A stretch of 32,442 nt of DNA, from contig NZ_LMGA01000001.1 of NCBI RefSeq assembly GCF_001427025.1, positions 188,138 to 220,579 on the forward strand. Direction: 5' to 3'. The notes under the pieces are model-generated. The model did not search any database. It saw only the letters and a program-made list of their open reading frames with translations, and was not told the DNA's origin. Of this stretch, positions 25,377 to 32,442 are shown in pieces; position 1 is the stretch's first letter, and each line of letters begins with the position of its first letter. This DNA is from Mesorhizobium sp. Root554 (GTDB lineage Bacteria; Pseudomonadota; Alphaproteobacteria; Rhizobiales; Rhizobiaceae). A program made the position numbers and the translations under genes.

Positions 25377-26663
25377 ATGACGATGAGCAACCTTGCCTAC
25401 GATCCCGATCTGCCTGCCGCCGAATCCTCGCAGCAGGACGTCGCCGCCATGCAGGCGCTGCGGCCGATACCGCGCATCTCGATCCAGGCGTTCTGCGAGA
25501 CGGAAGGCGTCGCCAACCCGATCGAGCGGGCCGGCGAGGACCGCCGCATGGCCAAGGCGCACCTCAAGGTGCATATGGGCGGCATCGCGACCGCGATTGA
25601 GTTCTATCAGTCGGCGCCAACGCCGAACCTCATCGTGCTGGAATCCCGCGCCGAGCCGCAGGCGCTGATTTCCCAGCTTGGCGAACTTTCGGAGTATTGC
25701 GATCCTTCCTCCAAGGTCGTCGTCATCGGCCACTACAACGATGTCGGCCTCTATCGCGAACTGATCCGTTCAGGCATCTCCGAATATGTCATCGCGCCGA
25801 TCTCCATGGTCGATATCGTCAGCGTCATCTCCTCGATCTTCGTCGATCCGGATGCCGAGCCGATCGGCCGTTCCATCGCCTTCGTCGGCGCCAAGGGCGG
25901 TGTTGGCTCCTCGACCATCGCCCACAACGTCGCCTGGGCGATGTCGTCGCTGTTCAAGTCGGAAGTCGTGGTCGCCGACCTCGACCTCGCCTTCGGCACC
26001 GCCAACATCAATTTCGACCAGGATCCGGCGCAGGGCATTGCCGAAGCCGTGTTCTCGCCCGAGCGCATCGACGAGGTCTACCTCGACCGCCTGCTGGCGC
26101 AGTGCGCGGAGAACCTGTCCCTGCTTGCCGCGCCGTCCACGCTGGACAGGGTCTACGACTTCGATCCGGAAGCCTTCACGCAGATCATCGACACCGCTCA
26201 GCGCAGCGCGCCCATGCTCGTGCTCGACGTTCCGCATATCTGGTCGGGATGGAGCAAGAACACGCTGATCAAGGCCGACGAGATCGTCATCACGGCGACG
26301 CCGGAACTGGCCAATCTGCGCAACACCAAGAACATGGTCGACATGCTGAAGCGGCTGCGTCCGAACGATCCGCCGCCCAAGCTTGTCCTCAATCAGGCGG
26401 GCGTGCCCAAGCGGCCGGAAATCACCGCGCAGGACTTCGCCGAACCGCTCGGCATAACGCCGATCGCCGTCATTCCCTTCGACGCGCTGCTCTTCGGCAA
26501 CGCCGCCAACAATGGCCGCATGCTGGGCGAGATGGACGCCAAGAACCCGACGGTCGCCATCATCAACGAGATTGCCCATGTGCTCACCGGCCGTGGCGAG
26601 GTCAAGTCGAGGAAGAAGGCGGGCCTGGGCGGCATGCTTGGCAAACTCATGCGTAAGAAGTGA
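25377..26663 (+). CDS. cpaE: pilus assembly ATPase-like protein CpaE/TadZ
   Basis: CpaE/TadZ is a ParA/MinD-like protein that places the pilus machine at a site in the cell, often a pole. The 428-residue protein has an N-terminal receiver-like region (about 65-155) and a MinD-type domain (about 165-420). The P-loop reads GAKGGVGSST (171-180): the signature lysine is present, but serine stands at the usual GK(S/T) lysine, as in other CpaE proteins, so its ATPase activity may be altered. Other seen motifs are VVADLDLAFGTANI and PMLVLDVPHIW. The gene starts 22 bases after cpaD. Confidence 0.94.
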   Translation: MTMSNLAYDPDLPAAESSQQDVAAMQALRPIPRISIQAFCETEGVANPIERAGEDRRMAKAHLKVHMGGIATAIEFYQSAPTPNLIVLESRAEPQALISQLGELSEYCDPSSKVVVIGHYNDVGLYRELIRSGISEYVIAPISMVDIVSVISSIFVDPDAEPIGRSIAFVGAKGGVGSSTIAHNVAWAMSSLFKSEVVVADLDLAFGTANINFDQDPAQGIAEAVFSPERIDEVYLDRLLAQCAENLSLLAAPSTLDRVYDFDPEAFTQIIDTAQRSAPMLVLDVPHIWSGWSKNTLIKADEIVITATPELANLRNTKNMVDMLKRLRPNDPPPKLVLNQAGVPKRPEITAQDFAEPLGITPIAVIPFDALLFGNAANNGRMLGEMDAKNPTVAIINEIAHVLTGRGEVKSRKKAGLGGMLGKLMRKK

Positions 26664-26693
26664 CTGATTAAGCGGCGGGATTGGTAGTCGATC

Positions 26694-28226
26694 ATGTTTG
26701 GCAAAAGAGGCAATGACGACGGCAGCCGGACCATTCCGGAGTTCCGTCAGCCTTCACCGGCGGCAACGGTAACAGCGCCGGCCCGGTCGCCTGAAAGCGC
26801 TGCGCCTGCAAAACCTGCGGAAGTCGCGGGCCCGGCGCGCGCGGCGACTGCGGCCACCCCGGTGGCGCCGCCCGCGCCTGCGCGCCGCCCGGTCGAGCCG
26901 CCGCCATTGTCGCCCGAACCGCGCCGGGCACAGCGCGAGCGCAGCGAAAGCTACTATGACACCAAGAGCCAGGTCTTCGCCGCGCTCATCGACACGATCG
27001 ACCTGTCGCAGCTCGCCAAGCTCGATCAGGACAGCGCACGCGAGGAAATCCGCGATATCGTCAACGACATCATCGCGATCAAGAATTTCGCGATGTCCAT
27101 CTCCGAGCAGGAGGAACTGCTCGAGGATATCTGCAATGACGTCCTCGGCTACGGTCCGCTCGAACCTCTGCTCGCCCGTGACGACATCGCCGACATCATG
27201 GTCAACGGCTCGCGCAATGTTTACATCGAAGTCGCGGGCAAGGTCGAGCAGACCAACATCCGGTTCCGCGACAACCAGCAGCTTCTCAACATCTGCCAGC
27301 GCATCGTCAGCCAGGTCGGCCGCCGCGTCGATGAATCCTCGCCCATTTGCGACGCCCGCCTGCCGGACGGCTCCCGCGTCAACGTCATCGCGCCGCCGCT
27401 CGCCATCGACGGCACCGCGCTCACCATCCGCAAGTTCAAGAAGGACAAGCTGACGCTCGACCAGCTCGTCCGCTTCGGCGCCATTTCCCAGGAAGGCGCG
27501 GAAATTCTCAAGATCATCGGCCGCGTCCGCTGCAACATCGTCATTTCAGGCGGCACCGGTTCCGGCAAGACGACCCTGCTCAACTGTCTGACCAACTACA
27601 TCGACCGCGAGGAACGGGTCATCACCTGCGAGGACTCGGCGGAACTGCAGCTGCAGCAGCCGCATGTCGTGCGCCTCGAAACCCGCCCGCCCAATCTCGA
27701 GGGCGAGGGCGAGGTCACCATGCGCGACCTGGTCAAGAACTGCCTGCGCATGCGCCCCGAACGCATCATCGTCGGCGAAGTGCGCGGACCGGAGGTCTTC
27801 GACCTTCTGCAGGCCATGAACACCGGCCATGACGGCTCCATGGGCACCATCCACTCCAACAGCCCGCGCGAATGCCTCAACCGTATCGAATCGATGATCG
27901 CCATGGGCGGTTTCCTGCTGCCGCAGAAGACGGTGCGCGAAATCATCGTCGGCTCGGTCGACGTCATCATCCAGGCCGCGCGCCTGCGCGATGGCTCCCG
28001 CCGGATAACCCACATAACCGAAGTCATCGGCATGGAAGGCGATGTCATCATCACGCAGGACCTCGTCCTCTACAACATCAAGGGCGAGGACGCGGGAGGA
28101 AAACTGATCGGCGAGCACGTCTCCACCGGCATCGGCCGGCCGCATTTCTGGGACCGCGCCCGCTACTACGGCGAGGAACAGCGCCTGGCCACCGCCATGG
28201 AAGCGATGGAAAAGCGGGCCGATTGA
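26694..28226 (+). CDS. cpaF: pilus assembly/retraction ATPase CpaF/TadA
   Basis: CpaF is the VirB11/PilT-type hexameric ATPase that powers both extension and retraction of Tad pili. The 510-residue protein begins with a proline/alanine-rich low-complexity segment (about 15-80). The N-terminal domain follows, then Walker A SGGTGSGKTTLLN (about 284-296), Asp and His box residues, and the Walker B region RIIVGEVRGPEVFDLLQ (near 357). The linker is longer than in compact relatives. It lies 30 bases after cpaE and 43 bases before tadB. Confidence 0.96.
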   Translation: MFGKRGNDDGSRTIPEFRQPSPAATVTAPARSPESAAPAKPAEVAGPARAATAATPVAPPAPARRPVEPPPLSPEPRRAQRERSESYYDTKSQVFAALIDTIDLSQLAKLDQDSAREEIRDIVNDIIAIKNFAMSISEQEELLEDICNDVLGYGPLEPLLARDDIADIMVNGSRNVYIEVAGKVEQTNIRFRDNQQLLNICQRIVSQVGRRVDESSPICDARLPDGSRVNVIAPPLAIDGTALTIRKFKKDKLTLDQLVRFGAISQEGAEILKIIGRVRCNIVISGGTGSGKTTLLNCLTNYIDREERVITCEDSAELQLQQPHVVRLETRPPNLEGEGEVTMRDLVKNCLRMRPERIIVGEVRGPEVFDLLQAMNTGHDGSMGTIHSNSPRECLNRIESMIAMGGFLLPQKTVREIIVGSVDVIIQAARLRDGSRRITHITEVIGMEGDVIITQDLVLYNIKGEDAGGKLIGEHVSTGIGRPHFWDRARYYGEEQRLATAMEAMEKRAD

Positions 28227-28269
28227 TGGCCTCTCACCATTTCGACCAGATTAACAGGTCACGACCCTG

Positions 28270-29283
28270 ATGTTCGGAATAGACACGACCGTTCTGGCAT
28301 TCGTCCTCCTCGCCGGTTGCAGCGCCGGCGCGGTGGCCTACGCGTTGCTGTTCACCCGCATCGCCAACGAGAACCAGACCGGCAAGCGGTTGCAGAACAT
28401 CAAGGCTGCCGAAACCGACCGCAATGTCGTCAAGGCTTCCCGCGATCGCGTGGCCGAAGCGGCCAAGCGCCGCAAGTCGGTGCAGGATTCGCTGAAGGAT
28501 CTCGAGGAAAAGCAGAAGGTCAAGAACGTCAACGTCAAGAAGCCGCCTCTCAAGATCCAGATCCGGCAGGCCGGAATGGATATCAGCATGGAGCGGTTCT
28601 ACATTTATTCCGGAATTTGCGGGTTGGTGCTTACGCTCATCGCCTTCGTTCTGGGCGTGCCGCTCTACGCTCTTCTCGGCGTCACGTTGGCGGGGACCCT
28701 CGGTCTTCCCCGCTGGTTCGTGTCCTTCCGCCGCGGCCGCCGCGTCAAGGCTTTCCTGAAGGAATTCCCCAACGCCCTCGACGTGATCGTGCGCGCGGTG
28801 AAATCCGGCCTGCCGCTGAACGACGGCATCCGCCTCATCGCCAACGAATCCCCCGAACCGGTCAAGACCGAATTCCGCCGCATCGTCGATTCCCAGCAGC
28901 TCGGCATCTCGATTCCCGAAGCGGTGATGCGCATGCCGGAAACCATGCCCTGCCCGGAGGCCGGCTTCTTCGGCATCGTCATCCAGATCCAGAGCCAGGC
29001 TGGCGGCAATCTGTCGGAAGCGCTGGGCAATCTCTCGCGCGTGCTGCGCGACCGCAAGAAGATGAAAGCCAAGGTGCAGGCGCTGTCAATGGAGGCCAAG
29101 GCTTCTGCCGTTATCATCGGCGCGCTGCCCTTCGTCGTCGCCTTCATGGTCTATCTCTCGAGCCCCAATTACATTATGCCGCTGTTCGTCACCCATACGG
29201 GCAATCTCATCCTGGGCATCGCCGGGCTGTGGATGTCGATCGGCATCTTCGTCATGCGCAAGATGATGAATTTCGAGGTCTAA
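28270..29283 (+). CDS. tadB: Flp pilus inner membrane platform protein TadB
   Basis: The 337-residue protein has an N-terminal membrane helix (about 7-27), a charged linker (about 30-95), two central helices (near 115-155), a type II secretion F domain (about 170-290) and C-terminal helices. The F-domain landmarks FPNALDVIVRAVKSGLPL and GGNLSEALGNLS are visible. TadB and TadC form the inner membrane platform on which CpaF works. It is 10 bases from tadC. A sequence-specific distinction from TadC comes from position and from the longer N-terminal linker. Confidence 0.94.
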   Translation: MFGIDTTVLAFVLLAGCSAGAVAYALLFTRIANENQTGKRLQNIKAAETDRNVVKASRDRVAEAAKRRKSVQDSLKDLEEKQKVKNVNVKKPPLKIQIRQAGMDISMERFYIYSGICGLVLTLIAFVLGVPLYALLGVTLAGTLGLPRWFVSFRRGRRVKAFLKEFPNALDVIVRAVKSGLPLNDGIRLIANESPEPVKTEFRRIVDSQQLGISIPEAVMRMPETMPCPEAGFFGIVIQIQSQAGGNLSEALGNLSRVLRDRKKMKAKVQALSMEAKASAVIIGALPFVVAFMVYLSSPNYIMPLFVTHTGNLILGIAGLWMSIGIFVMRKMMNFEV

Positions 29284-29293
29284 GGGCTACAAG

Positions 29294-30304
29294 ATGGGCA
29301 TCGCCAAAACCCTTACGGATCCGGCTCTTCTGATCGCCATGCTGGTGGCCGTCGCGGTGTTCGCCACCGTCTACACGCTGTTGCCCGCCTTCGGCGGCAA
29401 CTCGCTCAAGGCCCGCATGAAATCTGTCGCGCTGGAACGCGATGAACTGCGCGCCAAGCAGCGCGCCCGGCTGGCGGCCGAAGCAGACCGCCGTCGCAGG
29501 GGCCTGCGCGAGGAGCAGTCCGTCGGCATGCGCAACATCGTTGACCGTCTGGACCTGCGGCGCGCGCTGGCCGACGAAAGCACCATGCAGAAGCTCAAGA
29601 TGGCCGGCTTCCGCGGCCAGAACCCGCTGACGCGCTTTCTGTTCTTCAGGTTGGTATTGCCATTCGCCGGGCTTGCCCTGGCGGCGTTTTATCTCTTCGT
29701 GCTGGGCGCCTTGCCGGACCGGCCGCTGGTGATGAAGCTCTTTATCTGCATCGTCGCGGCCTATGCTGGCTTCTACGCGCCGGTGCTCTACGTCAGCAAC
29801 CGGGCCACCAAGCGCAAGCAGTCCATACAGCGCGCCTGGCCCGATGCGCTGGACCTGATGCTGATCTGCGTGGAGTCCGGCATGTCGGTCGAAGCCGCCA
29901 TGCGCAAGGTCGCCGACGAGATCGGCACGCAATCGGTCGAGCTTGCCGAGGAGTTCGTGCTCACCAATGCCGAACTGTCCTTCCTGCAGGAGCGCAAGCA
30001 GGCCTACGAAAACCTCGCCGGCCGCACCGGCCTGGAATCGGTGAAGTCCGTTTCGCAGGCGCTGATCCAGGCTGAACGCTACGGCACTCCTGTCGCGCAC
30101 GCGCTGCGCGTTCTGGCCAGCGAAAGCCGCGACATGCGTATGAACGAGGCCGAGAAGAAGGCCGCCGCGCTGCCGCCGAAGCTGACCGTGCCGATGATCC
30201 TGTTCTTCCTGCCGGTGCTGTTCGCCATCATCCTTGGCCCGGCCGGTATGCAGATCAGCCAGCGGGGCATCTTCGGCGACGCGCAGACCAGCACCGAGGA
30301 ATAA
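29294..30304 (+). CDS. tadC: Flp pilus inner membrane platform protein TadC
   Basis: The 336-residue protein is the second platform component. It has an N-terminal helix (about 10-35), an Arg-rich linker, a pair of helices (about 112-165), a type II secretion F domain with WPDALDLMLICVESGMSVEAAM and a C-terminal helix before GPAGMQISQRG. It ends the plus-strand operon and is followed by a strong bidirectional terminator. Confidence 0.94.
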   Translation: MGIAKTLTDPALLIAMLVAVAVFATVYTLLPAFGGNSLKARMKSVALERDELRAKQRARLAAEADRRRRGLREEQSVGMRNIVDRLDLRRALADESTMQKLKMAGFRGQNPLTRFLFFRLVLPFAGLALAAFYLFVLGALPDRPLVMKLFICIVAAYAGFYAPVLYVSNRATKRKQSIQRAWPDALDLMLICVESGMSVEAAMRKVADEIGTQSVELAEEFVLTNAELSFLQERKQAYENLAGRTGLESVKSVSQALIQAERYGTPVAHALRVLASESRDMRMNEAEKKAAALPPKLTVPMILFFLPVLFAIILGPAGMQISQRGIFGDAQTSTEE

Positions 30305-30334
30305 GTCCTTCGGGCTTACATCCGCCTGACACAG

Positions 30335-30366
30335 AAAACCGCGCGGCCTTGGCCAGCGCGGTTTTT
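30335..30366. terminator. bidirectional terminator between tadC and tadD
   Basis: AAAACCGCGC (30335-30344) pairs perfectly with GCGCGGTTTT (30356-30365) around an 11-base loop. T runs lie on both sides when read on either strand. It serves the convergent tadC and tadD genes. Confidence 0.88.
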
Positions 30367-30418
30367 GCTTGAAGGGAAGGGGACTGCTGTCGGGTCCGGC
30401 CGCTGACGGGATTGAAAC

Positions 30419-31246
30419 TCAGTTGGCCGCGGCGACCTTCTTCTTGTCCTGCGCCTTGAGCTGGCTCCAGGCGTTCTGCTGCGCCAGCATCGAGCGGAGA
30501 TAGGCGACATTGGCCTGCGCCTGCTCGGGCGACAGTTCCTGCGAGGCGATCTTTTCGGCCTCGTCGAAACGGCCCTGCAGACCGACGACGAGCGCCAGGT
30601 TCTGCCGCACGCGGCTGTCGGCGTTCGGCTTCTCGGAGGCCGAGCGAAGATAGGTCTCCGCGGTTTTGAGATCACCTCCCAGCAGATAGGACATGCCGAG
30701 ATTGGAGAGGATCGACGGTTCGTCGGGCTTCAGGTCGAGCGCCTTGCGGTAGCGCTGGCGGGCCTCATCCTTCTGGCCGATCTGGTCGAGGATGGCGCCT
30801 TCCGCCGAAACAAGCTTCCAGTCCGGATATTCCGGCGTCTGGGCGCGGCGCACGGCATCGAGAGCCGGTTCGAACTGGCCGTTCGCGGCCAGCGCCTTGC
30901 CATAGGCGGCGAGCACGTCGCGGTCCTTGGCATAGACGATGGCGAGCTTGCGCATGACCGCCAGCGACTGGTCGGCGTCACCGTTCATCTGCAGGACGGT
31001 GGCGTATTTCATCGCCGTGGCTTTGTCGTTGGGGTTCTTCGCATAGGAGCGGCCGAGCGACGATGAAGCATCGCGCAACTGGCCTGCCGACATGGACTCC
31101 ACCGCCGGACCGCTGCCGCCTCGGCTGATCGAGCCGGTCGTCATCTTGCTGGTGCCGCAGCCGGCCACGCCGGCCATCAGCGCGATCGCGAAGGCGCCTT
31201 TGAGGACGCGCTTCGTCATATTGGATTTCGAGCTATGGAAAGACAT
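30419..31246 (-). CDS. tadD: TadD-like tetratricopeptide lipoprotein
   Basis: TadD is a TPR lipoprotein required for Tad pilus assembly, probably through secretin stability. The protein has 275 residues from the ATG at 31246 (266 from 31219) and a lipobox ending VAGC. Several TPR-like helix pairs follow, clearest at KLVSAEGAILDQIGQKDEARQRYRKAL and PSILSNLGMSYLLGGDLKTAE (each given in part). The start is uncertain: ATG 31219 gives the classic short lipoprotein signal MTKRVLKGAFAIALMAG, while GTG 31276 is the longest. It faces the cpa-tad operon tail-to-tail, next to a shared terminator. Function follows from domain type and position. Confidence 0.85.
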   Translation of the reverse strand: MSFHSSKSNMTKRVLKGAFAIALMAGVAGCGTSKMTTGSISRGGSGPAVESMSAGQLRDASSSLGRSYAKNPNDKATAMKYATVLQMNGDADQSLAVMRKLAIVYAKDRDVLAAYGKALAANGQFEPALDAVRRAQTPEYPDWKLVSAEGAILDQIGQKDEARQRYRKALDLKPDEPSILSNLGMSYLLGGDLKTAETYLRSASEKPNADSRVRQNLALVVGLQGRFDEAEKIASQELSPEQAQANVAYLRSMLAQQNAWSQLKAQDKKKVAAAN

Positions 31247-31319
31247 TCGGCGCAGGCCCCCATTCGTTACGGCCACCTGACCCGAGAAATATTCTGTTAA
31301 CCCTAATGGAAGGTTAATC

Positions 31320-31925
31320 TTAACGGCTTGGCTGCAGGTCCGTGTCCTTTTCGGTGGGTTTCAGTTGGCCCACCTCACCGATGCGGACGTAGAGTTCCAG
31401 CAAAGGAACCACCAGTTGCTGCGTCGCCTTGAGCACTTCCGAATTGTAGGTCGCGACTTCCTCCGGCGTTTCGATTTTCTTGCCGGCATTCGAGAAGATC
31501 ACGGCCATCATGCCGTTCATGGCGGTGTTGACGCCGGCAGCGGATTTCGGGCCGTTTTCGGTGCTGAACATCGGCAGCAGGGAAAGGTTCTGGGCGCTCA
31601 CCCGCCCCATGATCTCCTGGAGCCTGAAAACATCGGCCTGGACGTCCTGGCCCGCCGCCAATTTCTGGGCGACGACGCCGTAGAGGCCCTGGAAATCCTC
31701 CATCTTGGTCCGCAAATCGCTGTAGTTGCGGATGACGAAGTCGGTTTTGATTTTCTGCGCTTCGAACTTCGCATTGACCTGCGGTGCGATGAAATAGGTG
31801 CCTGCGGCTCCGGCCAGCAAGGCGGCGGCGGTAAACCACATCGGCGTTCGGTCCGCCACGAGGAAAGTCCTTACGGCATCCCTGCGCCGGGGCTTGGCTT
31901 CCTTGGTCGCTTCCAGAACGGTCAC
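31320..31925 (-). CDS. membrane-anchored protein of unknown function
   Basis: I do not recognise this 201-residue protein. It has a basic cytoplasmic N-terminus (KEAKPRRRDAVRTF), one membrane helix (about 29-50), and then a helix-rich domain, probably periplasmic, without cysteines or catalytic motifs. Regular heptad-like spacing in FEAQKIKTDFVIRNYSDLR and nearby suggests coiled coil. The start is a GTG at 31925. It lies upstream of tadD on the same strand, about 75 bases before it, so the two may be co-transcribed. A pilus-related role is possible only by position. Confidence 0.7.
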   Translation of the reverse strand: MTVLEATKEAKPRRRDAVRTFLVADRTPMWFTAAALLAGAAGTYFIAPQVNAKFEAQKIKTDFVIRNYSDLRTKMEDFQGLYGVVAQKLAAGQDVQADVFRLQEIMGRVSAQNLSLLPMFSTENGPKSAAGVNTAMNGMMAVIFSNAGKKIETPEEVATYNSEVLKATQQLVVPLLELYVRIGEVGQLKPTEKDTDLQPSR

Positions 31926-32071
31926 AGCAATGTTCCAAATGGATCATCTGCTTATCATTCGAGGTGATCAGGCAGCAATCGCGGAAAGATATGGGATGCC
32001 GTGCGAATTGACGTCGTTGCCGTTTCCCGGCACTACGGAAGGCGAAATCCTCCAGCCGAAGCGACAAACCA

Positions 32072-32442
32072 ATGCCTGTCGAGCTTGCCGAAAAGCCTGG
32101 TGAAACGCTGCCTGTCTATTTGATCGGCAAGAACGGCCTGGAAGCGGCGGACCTGTCGCCTCAACAACTGGTCTGGGCGAACGCCAACGGCTTTTCCGGC
32201 GAGGCGGGCAGGACGCTTGTTCTTCCTGGCACGGACGGATCGATTGCCGGCGCGCTGTTCGGCATCGGCAATGGCGGAAATCCGCTCGGCTTCGGCGCCT
32301 TGGCCAAGGCGCTGCCGGAAGGGGGCTGGCGCTTCGCCAGCGATCTGGCGGAGCCGCACCTGGCGCTGCAGGGACTGGTGCTGGGCAGCTACGTCTTCAC
32401 CCGTTACGGCCGCAAGCCCGGCAAGGCGTTGCGTTTCGCCGT
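32072..32442 (+). CDS. leucyl aminopeptidase family protein (M17), 5' part only
   Basis: The reading frame begins with ATG at 32072 (MPVELAEKPGETLPVYLIG) and stays open to the window edge, giving about 123 residues. An in-frame stop at 32009-32011 lies upstream with no other good start. The segments LSPQQLVWANANGFSGEAG, LFGIG near GNPLGFGAL, LPEGGW and LGSYVFTRYGRK look like the N-terminal domain of the divergent M17 leucyl aminopeptidases of alphaproteobacteria. The catalytic domain is outside the window, so activity cannot be judged. The ribosome binding site is weak. Confidence 0.75.
   Translation, partial: MPVELAEKPGETLPVYLIGKNGLEAADLSPQQLVWANANGFSGEAGRTLVLPGTDGSIAGALFGIGNGGNPLGFGALAKALPEGGWRFASDLAEPHLALQGLVLGSYVFTRYGRKPGKALRFA

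Overview
The window is a stretch of high-GC chromosomal backbone from an alphaproteobacterium of the Hyphomicrobiales (Rhizobiales). It most resembles the Mesorhizobium/Phyllobacteriaceae group. The placement rests on an irr-fabA-fabB-fabI neighbourhood, an mutM / enoyl-CoA hydratase / rpsT / dnaA order, a Caulobacter-type cpa/tad pilus cluster, and the short palindromic GC-rich repeats common in rhizobia. No lineage call can be confirmed without a database search.

Region 1 (1-7800): an RsmC-like rRNA methyltransferase faces a membrane GGDEF/EAL c-di-GMP protein. Then comes the unsaturated fatty acid operon fabA-fabB-fabI (minus strand), read divergently from the iron regulator gene irr (plus). 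A secreted SH3-type protein and a D-isomer 2-hydroxyacid dehydrogenase are divergent from each other.

Region 2 (7800-16000): one long minus-strand series runs dnaA, dnaN, recF, a MoeB/ThiF-type adenylyltransferase, a fused aconitase X and a small DUF4279-like protein. The replication genes are thus followed closely by two metabolic genes. GC-rich palindromic repeats sit between dnaN and recF, between recF and moeB, and in frame inside the aconitase X gene at its domain junction. The roughly 740 bp upstream of dnaA are non-coding and hold GANTC sites, near-consensus DnaA boxes and an AT-rich tract.

Region 3 (16000-19500): rpsT has a clear promoter and terminator. It is followed, reading upstream on the minus strand, by an enoyl-CoA hydratase, mutM and deoB; the last two overlap.

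Region 4 (19550-31950): a type IVc (Flp/Tad) pilus locus. cpaA, cpaB, cpaC, cpaD, cpaE, cpaF, tadB and tadC lie on the plus strand. They are flanked by minus-strand genes: two TadE/TadG-like pseudopilins and a stand-alone CpaC-N-domain protein on one side, and a TadD-like TPR lipoprotein plus an unknown membrane protein on the other. The machinery is nearly complete (prepilin peptidase, secretin, lipoprotein, two ATPases, two platform proteins), but no Flp major pilin gene is visible. CtrA-like boxes lie in the two cpa promoter regions. The window ends inside the start of an M17-type leucyl aminopeptidase family gene.

Most of this is well-known gene content and I do not see a clearly new system. 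The observations most worth a second look are the repeat inserted in frame in aconitase X, the repeat that seems to supply the recF ribosome binding site, the methylation/DnaA-site cluster before dnaA, and the CtrA-like boxes in the pilus cluster.
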